From NCBI GenBank assembly GCA_963815325.1, contig CAWFGG010000002.1, forward strand, positions 310,001 to 374,000: a DNA stretch of 64,000 bases, given 5' to 3'. Below are positions 28,714 to 37,815 of the stretch, in pieces. Position numbers and translations under genes: made by a program. The notes below the pieces were generated by a model. That model was given only the letters and a program-made list of their open reading frames with translations, did no database searches and was not told where the DNA came from. This DNA comes from JABDII01 sp963815325. Its GTDB lineage: Bacteria; Gemmatimonadota; Gemmatimonadetes; Gemmatimonadales; GWC2-71-9. Within the stretch, counting starts at the first letter, position 1. Every line of letters begins with the position of its first letter.

Positions 28714-29268
28714 TCACAGTCCGAGACCCAACCCCAGCCGAGCCAGGAAATAGCCGGTGTTTGCATCATCGGTCACGGTGAAGAATTGTGCGCCGACGTC
28801 CACGGCCAAGGCCCGTGTGAGCCGTACCAGGAGACCACCACCGCCGCCGAAGCTCGCGTAGCTCGGCTCGCCACACCGATCCGGCGTGCACACCAGCTTG
28901 CCGATGCCGGCGCGGCCGGCCAGATACGCACCGACCTGCCGATTGGCCGCAACCACAAACCGCGGTTCGACGAAGAACAGCGACAACGCGGCGCTGACAT
29001 CGATCGCCGAGGAGCGAAATACGGTACTGCGCTGATACCCAACGCCCACGGACCAGCGACTGTGCGTGTACCGGGCCTGCACGTCGAATCCGAACCGCGT
29101 GTCTGATTCGAAGGGTGCCTGCGACTTGCTCGGAAACACGAGGGCACCGGACGTCTGGATCGAGAATGGTTGTGTCGATTGTGCCTCGAGCGCCCCTGTG
29201 AACGCGACCAGAGCGGAGAGGACAAGCACGACGTCTCGGGACCGTACCCGAGATCCCGGGGTGATCAT
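28714..29268 (-). CDS. Small outer-membrane beta-barrel protein
   Basis: From the ATG at 29268 (overlapping the upstream stop as ATGA) a 184-residue exported protein: signal peptide VVLVLSALVAFTGALEAQ, then about eight amphipathic strands such as FGFDVQARYTHSRWSVGVGYQ and RFVVAANRQVGAYLAGRAGIG. It ends in the aromatic/leucine strand ...GYFLARLGLGLGL. It resembles OmpA/OmpW-sized barrels in layout only. One CxxxxxC pair (VCTPDRCGE) lies in a loop. Confidence 0.7.
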   Translation of the reverse strand: MITPGSRVRSRDVVLVLSALVAFTGALEAQSTQPFSIQTSGALVFPSKSQAPFESDTRFGFDVQARYTHSRWSVGVGYQRSTVFRSSAIDVSAALSLFFVEPRFVVAANRQVGAYLAGRAGIGKLVCTPDRCGEPSYASFGGGGGLLVRLTRALAVDVGAQFFTVTDDANTGYFLARLGLGLGL

Positions 29269-30443
29269 GGGATGTCTCCCAACATCCGAACCCCGGTGAA
29301 CTCCCAACCGGTGGCATCGCGCTCAGCCACCGCTTCGAATCGACGTGTTTCCCGCTCTTCGACCCCGAAACTTCCACGCCAGCGCAATCCTATCTGGACC
29401 CAGAGGGTCGCCACCCCATCCTCTATTTCCACCTCGTCGGTCGTGCCGAGGGACGCGGTGGGTTTCTGTTCTCGTCACGAGATAGAGCACTTCCTGCTGA
29501 CTGGCGGGGTCGAGGAGCAGCGACCGGATTGTTTCCTCGCTGCGCTTCGTATTGATGGCCGTGATCAACCGGGCGATTCCTGCCATGAGCGCGGGGCGTG
29601 CTGCGGACGGATCAGGCACCGCGGACACTGGGTCGAGTGCGGGCGACGGTTCCGGAACGCTCGCGGTCACGGTGTCACCGGCCCGTGCCGCGTCTGATGG
29701 CTGAGGTGCGGGGATTGGTTCCTGACTGACCACCGGGGGGTTGACCGGCTGGCCCGACCCAGCGCGCCGTATCGGAGTCCGGCGGAGAGGCGATCACGGC
29801 GTCTCGCGACACGACCGGTTCGCCATCCGGTGCTCTGACCGTGGTCGATTCCGCCGAACGTGCGCGCTCGATTGGCCTGGATGGGGCGGCTGGCGGCCGG
29901 CTTTCAGGTGGTGCCGCCGGCTCCGGCCGGCCGGACACTGCGGGCCGGTCCGTGGCGGCCGGATTGATGTCCGAGTTCGCCCGTTGCGGCGACGGCAGGT
30001 CGGTCGTCGTTGCTCGGGACGCTATCCCGGGCGGTCGGCGCGATGCGCAAGTCTTCGTCCGGGAGCGTCAGGGCGGACACGCCGGTCCTGAACGCGGCGT
30101 CGTTGCCTGCAATCTGGGAATCGCCGCCGCCGCGCTTCGAAACCAGGATCCCGGCGCCGGCGCCCACGACAAAGAGGATCGCCGCGCTCCCGACATAGAT
30201 GCCAGGTTTGCGCCACCACTCGCGCGCTGTCTCCTGCTGGGGCAAGATATGTTCCGCCGGCAACAAGACGACCGGTCCAGTCAGGTCAGCCGGTAGCGAG
30301 GACTCGGCTGCTCCATCCTGGACCGAGTCCGAGTCGTGCGGCTCGGCACCGACATCGCGGTGGCCGATACCAAGCCATCGGTGAACAAACGGAACCCGCA
30401 TCAGGCGACCGCCGAGAAGAACGACCAGAGAGTACCTACCCAC
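29265..30443 (-). CDS. Membrane-anchored protein of unknown family, reading frame broken
   Basis: I do not recognise the family. The GTG at 30443 opens a segment with one membrane helix (YVGSAAILFVVGAGAGILVS) after a soluble N-terminus. Pro/Ala-rich linker pieces follow in other frames (SGRPEPAAPPESRPPAAP; VSQEPIPAPQPSDAARAGD), then helical IARLITAINTKRSEETIRSLLL. The end reads WVQIGLRWRGSFGVEERETRRFEAVAERD, stopping at 29265. Frame changes near 29990, 29755 and 29450 are needed. The stop overlaps the barrel gene start, supporting a two-gene operon. Confidence 0.55.
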
Positions 30444-30514
30444 CAGAACCGGCCCCGGAACACACTGCGCGGCCTACCGTACCGCGGAGCACGCCATACC
30501 ATCCTTCGGGGGCA

Positions 30515-30550
30515 ATACTGGACAGTATGCGATTTCCGTTCCTGACGGAA
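30515..30550. promoter_or_regulatory. Two adjacent palindromes upstream of the membrane-anchored gene
   Basis: ATACTG-GA-CAGTAT (30515-30528) is followed after 5 bases by TTCCGT-n5-ACGGAA (30534-30550). They lie in the 244-bp gap between two minus-strand genes, 72 bp upstream of the GTG at 30443. They could be operators or part of a terminator for the gene upstream; no T run is present. Nothing else was seen in this gap. Confidence 0.35.
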
Positions 30551-30687
30551 GAGCACGGAACACCGCCATCCCTACGCGCCCATCACGACCCGGCCACCGG
30601 TACCGCCATACCCGAACGAGCCGGCCTAGGTGCTTGCTATGAATCGGCATACGGTCAGCATCAGGAGCGACGCCGCTCCATGTGGTG

Positions 30688-33327
30688 CTATGGAGTAAGT
30701 TTTTGGAGCAGCAGGTGCGAGATCGTTGAACTCGTGGTCTGCGCCGTCCCGGGCTCTCCCACTACGACCTCGATCACCTGGCCCGATACCGAGATGACGA
30801 CGGCCTGGTTGTTCGCCACCCAGTCCGATGCGGTCCGCCTGGTCCCGCTCGCATCGAGCCACTGCCCTGCGCCAGTGCCGGCCGGCTCATCGATCGTGAC
30901 CACTGCCGGCCCACCGATGCCATCACGGATGACCACGAACTGGTACGATTGCGCGAAGACGGCGTCGCCAACCGCCACTCGGACGCGATAGTCTCCAGGA
31001 CCGGGGAGGTCGATTCGCAACCTGCCTTGAGTCGGGCTGGCGTTGGCCACCTGAATCTGCCCGGCCAGCCGACGATCGAGCGTGTTGGTCCGGTCGCGGG
31101 ACTCGAATGAGCCACCCGTGGTGCCAAATGTGACGCCATTCCGGCTCACAGGATATGCATCGAACGAAGTAAACCACGTTTCATTGGGGCCGTCGCTCAC
31201 GAATCCAGGCGTGGCCCTGAAATTCCATCCCTTGATCCATGCGGAGGCGATGGTGAACGTGACCGTCAGGTTCACGGGACTGTTGCTCGCCGCCGCGGAC
31301 GTGACCGGAACCGTGGCGGTGTACGTTCCAGCCGGGAGAGTTCCGGTCGCTGGCTGAAGGGTCAGCGTGGTCGGAGCAGTTGAACTGCCGAGCGTCGCTT
31401 GGAGCCACCCACTGGCCCCAGGGCCGTAGCTGATCGTGCCAACTCCGAGGCCACTCAAGCTCCCACCGCCGCCGTTGGTCACACTCACCGCCTGCGATGT
31501 CGGGCTATTCCCCGCCTCGATCGCAGTGAAGCCCACACCCGACGTGCCGAGCACAATGAGCGGTGCGGGCGCAGAGACGGTGAACGTCACGGCAACCGTT
31601 TGCGGACTATTGGCGGCCACAGCGGACGTGATGGGCACGGTGGCGGTGTAGGTACCGGCGTGAGACTCCCGGTCGCCGGCTGGAGGGTGAGCGTTGCCGG
31701 GGCGGCCGTGGATCCCAACGTGGCGCCGAGCCACCCGCTCGCGCCGGGTCCATAGGTGATGCTGCCGACAGCGAGCCCACTCAGCGTACCACCACCGCCG
31801 TTGGTCACGGACACGCTCTGCGACGTCGGGTCGCCACCGCCGGCCGTCGCCGTGAATGATGGCAGTCGACGGTGTGACCACGATGCTCGGCGGTGGAGCG
31901 GCCACGGTGAACGTCACGGTCACGCTCTGCGGACTGTTGGCGGCCACGGCGGATGTCACCGGCACTGTAGCAGTGTAGGTGCCCGCCGCGAGGCTCCCGG
32001 TTGTCGGCTGGAGGGTGAGTGTGGTTGGGGCTGTCGTCGCGGCCAACCCAGCGGTGAGCCATCCACTCGCGCCAGATCCGTAGGTGATGGTGCCGGCTGC
32101 AAGTCCGCTCAGCGTTCCGCCGCCGCCGTTCGAGATGTTGAGTGTCGCGGCCGTCGGATCGGCCCCACCCTGAGTGGCGGAGAAACCAACGGCGGCCGAG
32201 GATAGACCAATGCTCGGCGGCGCCGGCGCCGACGTGACCGTGAAGACGACCGACACGGCCGCAGGGCTGTTGCTCGCCACCGGCGACGTCAGTTCGACCG
32301 TTGCCTCGTAACTGCCTGCGGTGAGCCCACCCGCACTCGGCTGCACCGTAAGCATGGTTGGGGCCGTCGAGTCCCCCAGGCTGACCGTATTGAGCCATCC
32401 AGTCGCGCCGGGTCCATAGCTGATTACCCCCACATCCAGGCCGGTCAAGGACCCGCCCCCGCCATTAGTCACGTTCACCGTCGACGCGGCGGGATCCGCG
32501 CCGCCCACCATGGCACTGAAGGTCAGGCTATCCGACGACGGGCTGATGCTGGGAGTGGCGGGGACATCGGAGACGACGAAGGTCACCGTGATGGTTTGTG
32601 GACTGTTGCTCGCGGACGTCGATGTCACCGGGATCGCGGCGGTATAGGTCCCCGCCGCGAGACTTCCGGTTGTGGCGTTGAGCGTGATGGTCGTCGGGGC
32701 GGCCGTGCTGCCGAGCACGGGCGTCGCGAGCCAGCCGCTGGCGCTCGAGTCATAGCTTATCGTGCCGACGGAAAGCCCCGACACGGTCCCGCCGCCGGTA
32801 TTGGACACAGCGATGGTCGCGGCACCAGGATCTCCTCCCCCCACCGTCCCGGAGAATGTGATCGATGTGGGCGTCAGCGCGAGCCGTGGCGGGGCGGGAG
32901 GCGCGCTGGTGCGGTCGACCACGAAGGTCGCGTCGAGGGTCCTCGTGCAGTCGGAGCCGGAGAGTGTGCCGCGGAGTCGGGCGCCATCGAACGTCACCAC
33001 AGCGGTCCCCGTGAAGGTCCCGTCACACGGGAGGTTCTGCCTGAGCGTGAAGGAGACCGAACTTCCGGTGACCGTACCGGTGATGGTGCCGGCCGCGGAA
33101 TCGGATTCCCATGTCCCGGTGAACGAGGCTCCTGAGTGCGTGAGCACGAGGTTCAGCGGGATCGAGTCCACGAAGCCGGTGAACGGATCCGCGCGCAGCA
33201 CGATGACGCCTTCGAAGGTCCCGGTCAGGTCGAAGGACGTGGGACCTGTGCCACCACTATCGGTTCCCTTACAGGACCCAACGGCGAGGACGAATAGGCC
33301 TAGGGCAAGCTTCACGCGTACGGACAT
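30688..33327 (-). CDS. Lipoprotein with BACON-like repeats and C-terminal carbohydrate-binding-like domain
   Basis: The ATG at 33327 gives MSVRVKLALGLFVLAVGSC with a lipobox ending in Cys. A lipocalin-like N-terminal domain (FDLTGTFEGVIVL..GTITGTVTG) is followed by five ~105-residue repeats, each with TxGGGdP, GTISYgpgASGWL and GTYTATVPVTSAxAxNSP, typical of BACON-like beta sandwiches. In the fourth repeat the frame is wrong between about 31865 and 31668, then returns, so two compensating indels are present. The last ~190 residues (WNFRATPGFVSDG...) resemble a malectin-like sandwich. Likely surface adhesion or glycan binding. Confidence 0.7.
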   Translation of the reverse strand: MSVRVKLALGLFVLAVGSCKGTDSGGTGPTSFDLTGTFEGVIVLRADPFTGFVDSIPLNLVLTHSGASFTGTWESDSAAGTITGTVTGSSVSFTLRQNLPCDGTFTGTAVVTFDGARLRGTLSGSDCTRTLDATFVVDRTSAPPAPPRLALTPTSITFSGTVGGGDPGAATIAVSNTGGGTVSGLSVGTISYDSSASGWLATPVLGSTAAPTTITLNATTGSLAAGTYTAAIPVTSTSASNSPQTITVTFVVSDVPATPSISPSSDSLTFSAMVGGADPAASTVNVTNGGGGSLTGLDVGVISYGPGATGWLNTVSLGDSTAPTMLTVQPSAGGLTAGSYEATVELTSPVASNSPAAVSVVFTVTSAPAPPSIGLSSAAVGFSATQGGADPTAATLNISNGGGGTLSGLAAGTITYGSGASGWLTAGLAATTAPTTLTLQPTTGSLAAGTYTATVPVTSAVAANSPQSVTVTFTVAAPPPSIVVTPSTAIIHGDGRRWRPDVAERVRDQRRWWYAEWARCRQHHLWTRRERVARRHVGIHGRPGNAHPPAGDRESHAGTYTATVPITSAVAANSPQTVAVTFTVSAPAPLIVLGTSGVGFTAIEAGNSPTSQAVSVTNGGGGSLSGLGVGTISYGPGASGWLQATLGSSTAPTTLTLQPATGTLPAGTYTATVPVTSAAASNSPVNLTVTFTIASAWIKGWNFRATPGFVSDGPNETWFTSFDAYPVSRNGVTFGTTGGSFESRDRTNTLDRRLAGQIQVANASPTQGRLRIDLPGPGDYRVRVAVGDAVFAQSYQFVVIRDGIGGPAVVTIDEPAGTGAGQWLDASGTRRTASDWVANNQAVVISVSGQVIEVVVGEPGTAQTTSSTISHLLLQKLTP

Positions 33328-33565
33328 ACGACTCCGTCCGGGCCCGACACGGGCCCCTGAGGAGGAATTGAGGTCGAGGTACCGTGGCATTCAGGCAAGA
33401 TCTGCACCACCCGACGGCGCAAGCTCATTGACGACATGCGGTTCCGTAAATGTCTGGGCGGTCGCGTGTTGCAGGCTCTCACTGCGGGTTAGTCCTGGAC
33501 CACTCCACGGGCGACATTGCGACGCCGACGCAACACTTCCGCACGAAAGCACCGCCTCTCACGAC

Positions 33566-33591
33566 GGAGCCCCGGGGGATCCCGGGGCTCC
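33566..33591 (-). terminator. Strong hairpin downstream of the secreted-protein gene
   Basis: GGAGCCCCGGG and CCCGGGGCTCC form a perfect 11-bp stem with a 4-base loop, 23 bp after the stop of the minus-strand gene ending at 33615. No T tract follows, so it may be an mRNA-end stabiliser rather than an intrinsic terminator. The rest of the 33328-33614 gap shows no gene. Confidence 0.5.
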
Positions 33592-33614
33592 GACACGTCA
33601 CACTCGAGGTTGGT

Positions 33615-34106
33615 CTACTTCATCTGGCTGGTGAGCTCCCAGGTCCCCATGCCGGTCCCATCGGCCAGCGTGCTGCCCGCGCGCCAGGCGCCCATCCCCG
33701 TCATGCCCTTGAACTTGCCGTAGCCGGCGTAGAGCCCGAACTGACCGCAGCGCGTCGGACAGCTCGACGTGCCCGCCTCGGTTTCCTGCCACCACATCGA
33801 GTAGCCGTTGCCGGCGGCATCCATGTTATAGCAGAAGCCGCTGTTCGACACCATGGCTCCATCGCCTGCGGCCACGGTTGCGGAGGTGCAGTGCGAACTG
33901 ATGTTGTTCAGCGGACTCGCCGGGTTGGTGGCGAACACCACCATCCGATAGCCGGATATCTGGAGAATCTGGTCGTTTGGCAGATCCATCTCGTCCGCCT
34001 CGCCCGGCATCGTGGCGTAGGTGCCGGTGGTCTTCTGCTGGGCCACGAGGGCCATCGGGGCCAACAGGACGAGCGATCCAATCATCAGAGTGCAGCGGCG
34101 AAGCAT
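33615..34106 (-). CDS. Secreted protein of unknown function with Cys pairs
   Basis: A 163-residue protein with a clear signal peptide (MLRRCTLMIGSLVLLAPMALVAQQ). The mature part shows strand-rich sequence with four cysteines (SSHCTSA, SGFCYNMD, SSCPTRCGQ) that could form two disulfides after export. Glycine and aromatic residues are frequent (YAGYGKFKGMTGMGAW), ending GTGMGTWELTSQMK. The family is not recognised. It may be a small beta-barrel lipid- or ligand-binding protein, by pattern only. Confidence 0.7.
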   Translation of the reverse strand: MLRRCTLMIGSLVLLAPMALVAQQKTTGTYATMPGEADEMDLPNDQILQISGYRMVVFATNPASPLNNISSHCTSATVAAGDGAMVSNSGFCYNMDAAGNGYSMWWQETEAGTSSCPTRCGQFGLYAGYGKFKGMTGMGAWRAGSTLADGTGMGTWELTSQMK

Positions 34107-34221
34107 AGAGTCTCTCCAAACAGAATGAGGAAGGCTGCTGTGACCGGTGGGAATCCTACCCGTGGGACCGGGCCTGTCAACAACCCGGGCCCTTCGCCGC
34201 GTTCAGCGGTGCAGGCCGCTC

Positions 34222-34764
34222 TCACCCTGTCGATAGCGGATCCGGGGTGCGCGCAGATGTGTCCTGGCTCGCCTCGATGGCACCGCTTCCCACGACGAGC
34301 CCGGCGCCCGCGACCTGCTTGGCAGCCGCATCACGGAGTTCTCTGATCTGCTCGGGGGAGTAGCCCGCGGCGCGGAGCTTTCCGTCCATCTCGATCACGC
34401 GCACCGCCGCCTTGAGCGTGGCGAGCGCCAGCGTCGCGCAGCGGTGCCGGAACCCAACCACCTCCCGGCCGAGCCGGTCGAGCATCTGCTCGTAGGAGTA
34501 GTCGAGCACATCCTGAAAGGTCATGCGCTCGCGGTGCACCTGGCGGAGCAGGATCGAGGCCGCTGCCTGGCTGATGGTGCAGCCGCTGCCTTCAAATGAG
34601 GCGGCGGCGATGCGATCGCCATCCGCCTTGACGTGGATCGTGACCAGGTCGCCGCAGCCTGGATTGCCACCGGGCATGCTCACGTCCGCATCGGCCAGCG
34701 GCCCGTGGTGCCGCGGCCGTTTGAAGTGGTCGACCAGCATCTCGATCGCGGTGTCTCGATCCAT
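34222..34764 (-). CDS. sufU: SufU/NifU-like iron-sulfur cluster scaffold or sulfur-transfer protein
   Basis: From the ATG at 34764, 180 residues. It shows the three ligand cysteines of the IscU/SufU fold: GGNPGCGD, GSGCTISQAAASIL and FRHRCATLAL. The region between the second and third cysteines fits SufU, which accepts persulfide from SufS, rather than IscU. It lies 60 bp downstream of a rhodanese-type sulfurtransferase. The C-terminal ~40 residues extend past the usual domain. An upstream start at 34800 is also open but less conserved. Confidence 0.85.
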   Translation of the reverse strand: MDRDTAIEMLVDHFKRPRHHGPLADADVSMPGGNPGCGDLVTIHVKADGDRIAAASFEGSGCTISQAAASILLRQVHRERMTFQDVLDYSYEQMLDRLGREVVGFRHRCATLALATLKAAVRVIEMDGKLRAAGYSPEQIRELRDAAAKQVAGAGLVVGSGAIEASQDTSARTPDPLSTG

Positions 34765-34824
34765 CACTGTTGTCCCACCGGCCGGCCCACCTCTCGACAT
34801 CTCACCATGACGGCACCAAGGCCG

Positions 34825-35718
34825 CTATGGCTTTTGGATGGGGGCGCGGACCGTATTGCCCCACTCGGTCCAGGAGCCGTCGTAGTTGCGGACGTTTCCG
34901 AACCCCAGGAGATAGGTGAGAACGAACCAGCTGTGCGAGGATCGTTCACCGATGCGGCAGTACGCGACAACCGGCTGAGCCGGATCGAGCGCCTGCTCCT
35001 CCTGGTAGATCCGTTTGAGGTCCGCTCCCGGAAGGAACGTGTGGGTCTCCGGGTCGACCGCTCGCGCCCACGGCACGTTGCGGGCGCCGCGGATGTGCCC
35101 GCCGCGAAGCGCCCCCTCATTGGGATAGTCGGGCATATGCAGCCGCTCGCCGCGGTACTCCTCGGGGCTCCGCACGTCGACCAACGCCCGCTTGGCCTTG
35201 ACGTGCAGCAGCACATCCTCCCGGAACGCCCGAATGTGGGCATCGTTCCGCTCACCCACCGTCATATTGCCCTTTGGGAACGACGGTCGCTCCGTCACGA
35301 GCGCACGCCCCTCTTGTTCCCACCGGGCTCGTCCGCCATCCATGATCCGGAGGTTCTCGAGGCCAAAGAGGCGGAACACCCAGAACGCGTAGGTCGCCCA
35401 CCAGTTGTTCTTGTCGCCATAGAGCACCACCGTCGTGTCCTGATTGATGCCCCGTGAGCGGAGCAATTCCTGGAGGTGCTCGCGGTCGAGGTAGTCTCTG
35501 ATCAGCGGATCATTTAGGTCACCGACCCAATCGATCTTGGCCGCGTTCGGGACGTGACCGGTCTCGTAGAGCAGCAGGTCCTCATCCGATTCCAGGATCC
35601 GGACGTGCGGGTCGTTCAGGTGGGTCGCTACCCATTCGGTGGAGACCAACACCTCTGGGTGCACGTACCCCCGGTCCTCGATACGAGCCACGGATCCGAT
35701 CGCTTTCGTAGTTGCCAT
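34825..35718 (-). CDS. Two-domain sulfurtransferase (rhodanese)
   Basis: Transfers sulfane sulfur from thiosulfate or mercaptopyruvate to acceptors. From the ATG at 35718, preceded by a strong Shine-Dalgarno AAGGAGGAA, 297 residues. The first rhodanese domain has GHVPNAAKIDWVGDL and VVLYGDKNNWWA, where Asp replaces the Cys (inactive). The second has LVDVRSPEEYRGE, GGHIRGARNVPW and the active loop YCRIGERSSH with the catalytic Cys. It is followed by sufU, suggesting a sulfur-mobilising pair. Confidence 0.9.
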   Translation of the reverse strand: MATTKAIGSVARIEDRGYVHPEVLVSTEWVATHLNDPHVRILESDEDLLLYETGHVPNAAKIDWVGDLNDPLIRDYLDREHLQELLRSRGINQDTTVVLYGDKNNWWATYAFWVFRLFGLENLRIMDGGRARWEQEGRALVTERPSFPKGNMTVGERNDAHIRAFREDVLLHVKAKRALVDVRSPEEYRGERLHMPDYPNEGALRGGHIRGARNVPWARAVDPETHTFLPGADLKRIYQEEQALDPAQPVVAYCRIGERSSHSWFVLTYLLGFGNVRNYDGSWTEWGNTVRAPIQKP

Positions 35719-35897
35719 TGGTTCCTCCTTGATGCGAGTCATGTTAATTGGGATAAAAATAGTCGGGATTGGAACACGGAGCCAACTTCGAGCTCTCGGG
35801 GCCCCAGCCGGCATGAAAGCCTTGCCCCACGCGCCGCCGCATCGCTCGGTCCGAGGCCGCCTTGGCGACCCCGGCTTTACCCACTCACTCGGGCCCG

Positions 35898-37451
35898 TCA
35901 GGGGCCCGTACTGTCGGGCGCGAGGAGCCGCCGTGCCTGTTCGGCAGGGACACCGAGGTTCGCCCCTCCGTACCCAGCGAGAACGGCAGAGTTGATCGCC
36001 ACGACTTCGCCTGCAGTGGACAATACGGGACCACCGCTCCCCCCGTGCGTGGTCTGGGCGTCATAGACGACAGATTGGAGCGTGACCTGGCCGATGATTC
36101 CGCGGCTTGCGAGGGGAGCGATGTACCCGCCGGCCGCGAGCCGTTCCGCCGCAGTCCAGAAGTCGACATCGCCCTCGCTGAGAAGTTGCTGGACGAAGGT
36201 GGCACCGGTCCGCGCCATGAGGGCCCGAATGCCCAGCGGATAGCCGAGCACGATGACCTCTTCTCCCGGGCGCACCGCGGTAATGCTCAGCGGAAGGGCG
36301 ACGAGGGAGTCGGTGAGGATCTTGCCGCGCAGCAGCGCGAGGTCCGCCTCATCGCTCACGCGCACGGCCTCAACGTCAAACGGCTCGGTCACGCCCGGCA
36401 TGTAGGCAATAAACCGTCGCATCACGGGCGTGTAGCCCCGCGCGATGATGCCGGCGGCGGCTTCATCGAACTCCCAGGGGACGGCCACGTGCCGGTTGGT
36501 CACGATCAACCCGTCGCTGCTCGCGATGAACCCGGTACCGGTATAGCGCGCCTCGAACACCGGCCCGAGTCCCGCCGCGGTGAGCGGCACTTCTCCCTCG
36601 GGCCCCATCATGGGCTGTGCCCCGGGGGTCACGGTAATCCTGAGGGGCTGCCCGGAGGCGGAATCCACGAAGCCGTAGGAACCCAGCAGCAGCACCGTTG
36701 CGCGTGTGGCCGCGGCGATGACGCGCGATGGCGCGTCCGAGCGCTCTTCGAGAGCGCCGAGGCGCTCTGTCGCGGACGTCATACTGTCGCGCAGCTCGGC
36801 CAGCATCCGGGCCAGTTCAATTTCACTCGCCGGGTTGTCAAGCGACTTCTCGAGTAATGCGGCGATCGCTGCCACTTGGGCGCGCTCTTCCGCGAGCCGG
36901 CGCTCGAGCAGCACGGTCCGCCCGCCCAACATGATGGTGACCGCGATGAGGATGAGGAGGGCGGAGAGGATGCCGAGCCGGAAAGTTCGGGACGTTTGGG
37001 TGGCGAGTTCCGTGGGAACGCCCGCGAGGAAGACCGCGGCGCTGCGTAGAAAACCCCCCGGCTCGTGAAGCGCACAGGCCCAGCAGTCGCTGAACACGTC
37101 AGCCACCGACTTCGCGGCGCCACTTTCGGCCGGATACAGCCGGAATCGGATGACGGGCCCGCCCTTGCCGATCTCGATGACGTCGCCGGACGCGAGGACC
37201 AGATGCTCGGTGCGCTCTCCGTTCACCCAGATCTCGCGGCCCGCTCGCGCGGTCAGCTCGTAGCTCAGGCCGCGCCGACGCAATTCCGCGTCATAGGCGG
37301 AAGGCATCGCGTCGATCGTTGCGCTCGCCGTGCCGTCATCTTTGCGCACCAGCCATGCGACCGTCCCACCCAGGCGCTCGGAGGTTCCCCGCCGGGCGCC
37401 CGAGAGATGCGCAATTACAGGGATCGGATCAGCAGATCGCTCTGGCTCCAT
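35898..37451 (-). CDS. Membrane-anchored trypsin-like serine protease with N-terminal FHA-like domain
   Basis: From the ATG at 37451 (Shine-Dalgarno GAGGAAGG upstream), 517 residues. Residues ~10-110 resemble an FHA fold (GREIWVNGERTEHLVLASGDVIEIG, RFRLYP). A DCWAC pair and one membrane helix (LGILSALLILIAVTIMLGG, ~160-178) follow, then a coiled coil (LLERRLAEERAQVAAIAALLEKS), then a Deg/trypsin domain with GTGFIASSDGLIVTNRHV (His), DEADLALLR (Asp) and THGGSGGPVL (Ser). Topology inference: FHA in the cytoplasm, protease in the periplasm. No PDZ domain is seen. An alternative GTG start is at 37475. Confidence 0.85.
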   Translation of the reverse strand: MEPERSADPIPVIAHLSGARRGTSERLGGTVAWLVRKDDGTASATIDAMPSAYDAELRRRGLSYELTARAGREIWVNGERTEHLVLASGDVIEIGKGGPVIRFRLYPAESGAAKSVADVFSDCWACALHEPGGFLRSAAVFLAGVPTELATQTSRTFRLGILSALLILIAVTIMLGGRTVLLERRLAEERAQVAAIAALLEKSLDNPASEIELARMLAELRDSMTSATERLGALEERSDAPSRVIAAATRATVLLLGSYGFVDSASGQPLRITVTPGAQPMMGPEGEVPLTAAGLGPVFEARYTGTGFIASSDGLIVTNRHVAVPWEFDEAAAGIIARGYTPVMRRFIAYMPGVTEPFDVEAVRVSDEADLALLRGKILTDSLVALPLSITAVRPGEEVIVLGYPLGIRALMARTGATFVQQLLSEGDVDFWTAAERLAAGGYIAPLASRGIIGQVTLQSVVYDAQTTHGGSGGPVLSTAGEVVAINSAVLAGYGGANLGVPAEQARRLLAPDSTGP

Positions 37452-37630
37452 GCGTCCTTCCTCGTCGTCGGACACTGCGCCCCAGGATGCACGTGCCCCG
37501 CCGGGCTGCGGCCCGGAATGCGCTTCCTAACCACACTGGAGAATCTACGTTGACGCAACCGGTCGAGATAGCCGATGTAGGCGCAGCAAATCCGAAAGAC
37601 GGTTGAGCGGCGAGGGCCAAGACGGGGAAA

Positions 37631-37677
37631 GTCGGAAAGCCGGTAAGTCGGTGAGTCGGTGAGTCGTATGTCGGAAA
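37631..37677. repeat. 8-bp tandem repeat, unit close to GTCGGTGA
   Basis: Consecutive units read GTCGGAAA, GCCGGTAA, GTCGGTGA, GTCGGTGA, then GTCGTAT and GTCGGAAA. Six imperfect units lie in non-coding DNA left of the tRNA fragment. Confidence 0.75.
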
Positions 37678-37782
37678 GTGGTCTGAGCGGCCCTGCCTTC
37701 CTACCTCCTACTCCCCGACCAGCCGGCCGTTGTGATGTGATCCGATGCGGCGTGCAGCCGCGAGGACCGAGGCCTGGAGGGC

Positions 37783-37815
37783 CTTGAACCTGCGACCGAC
37801 GGATTATGAGTCCGC
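37783..37815 (-). pseudogene. tRNA-Ile2 fragment (T arm to anticodon stem)
   Basis: 33 bases are identical to 40206-40238 inside the intact tRNA-Ile2. Upstream on the plus strand, 22 bases at 37759-37780 are identical to 40133-40154, so the fragment belongs to a degraded copy of the tRNA locus, with about 50 bp between the two blocks missing. The D arm and 5' acceptor are absent. It marks the left edge of the arsR-permease island. Confidence 0.8.
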
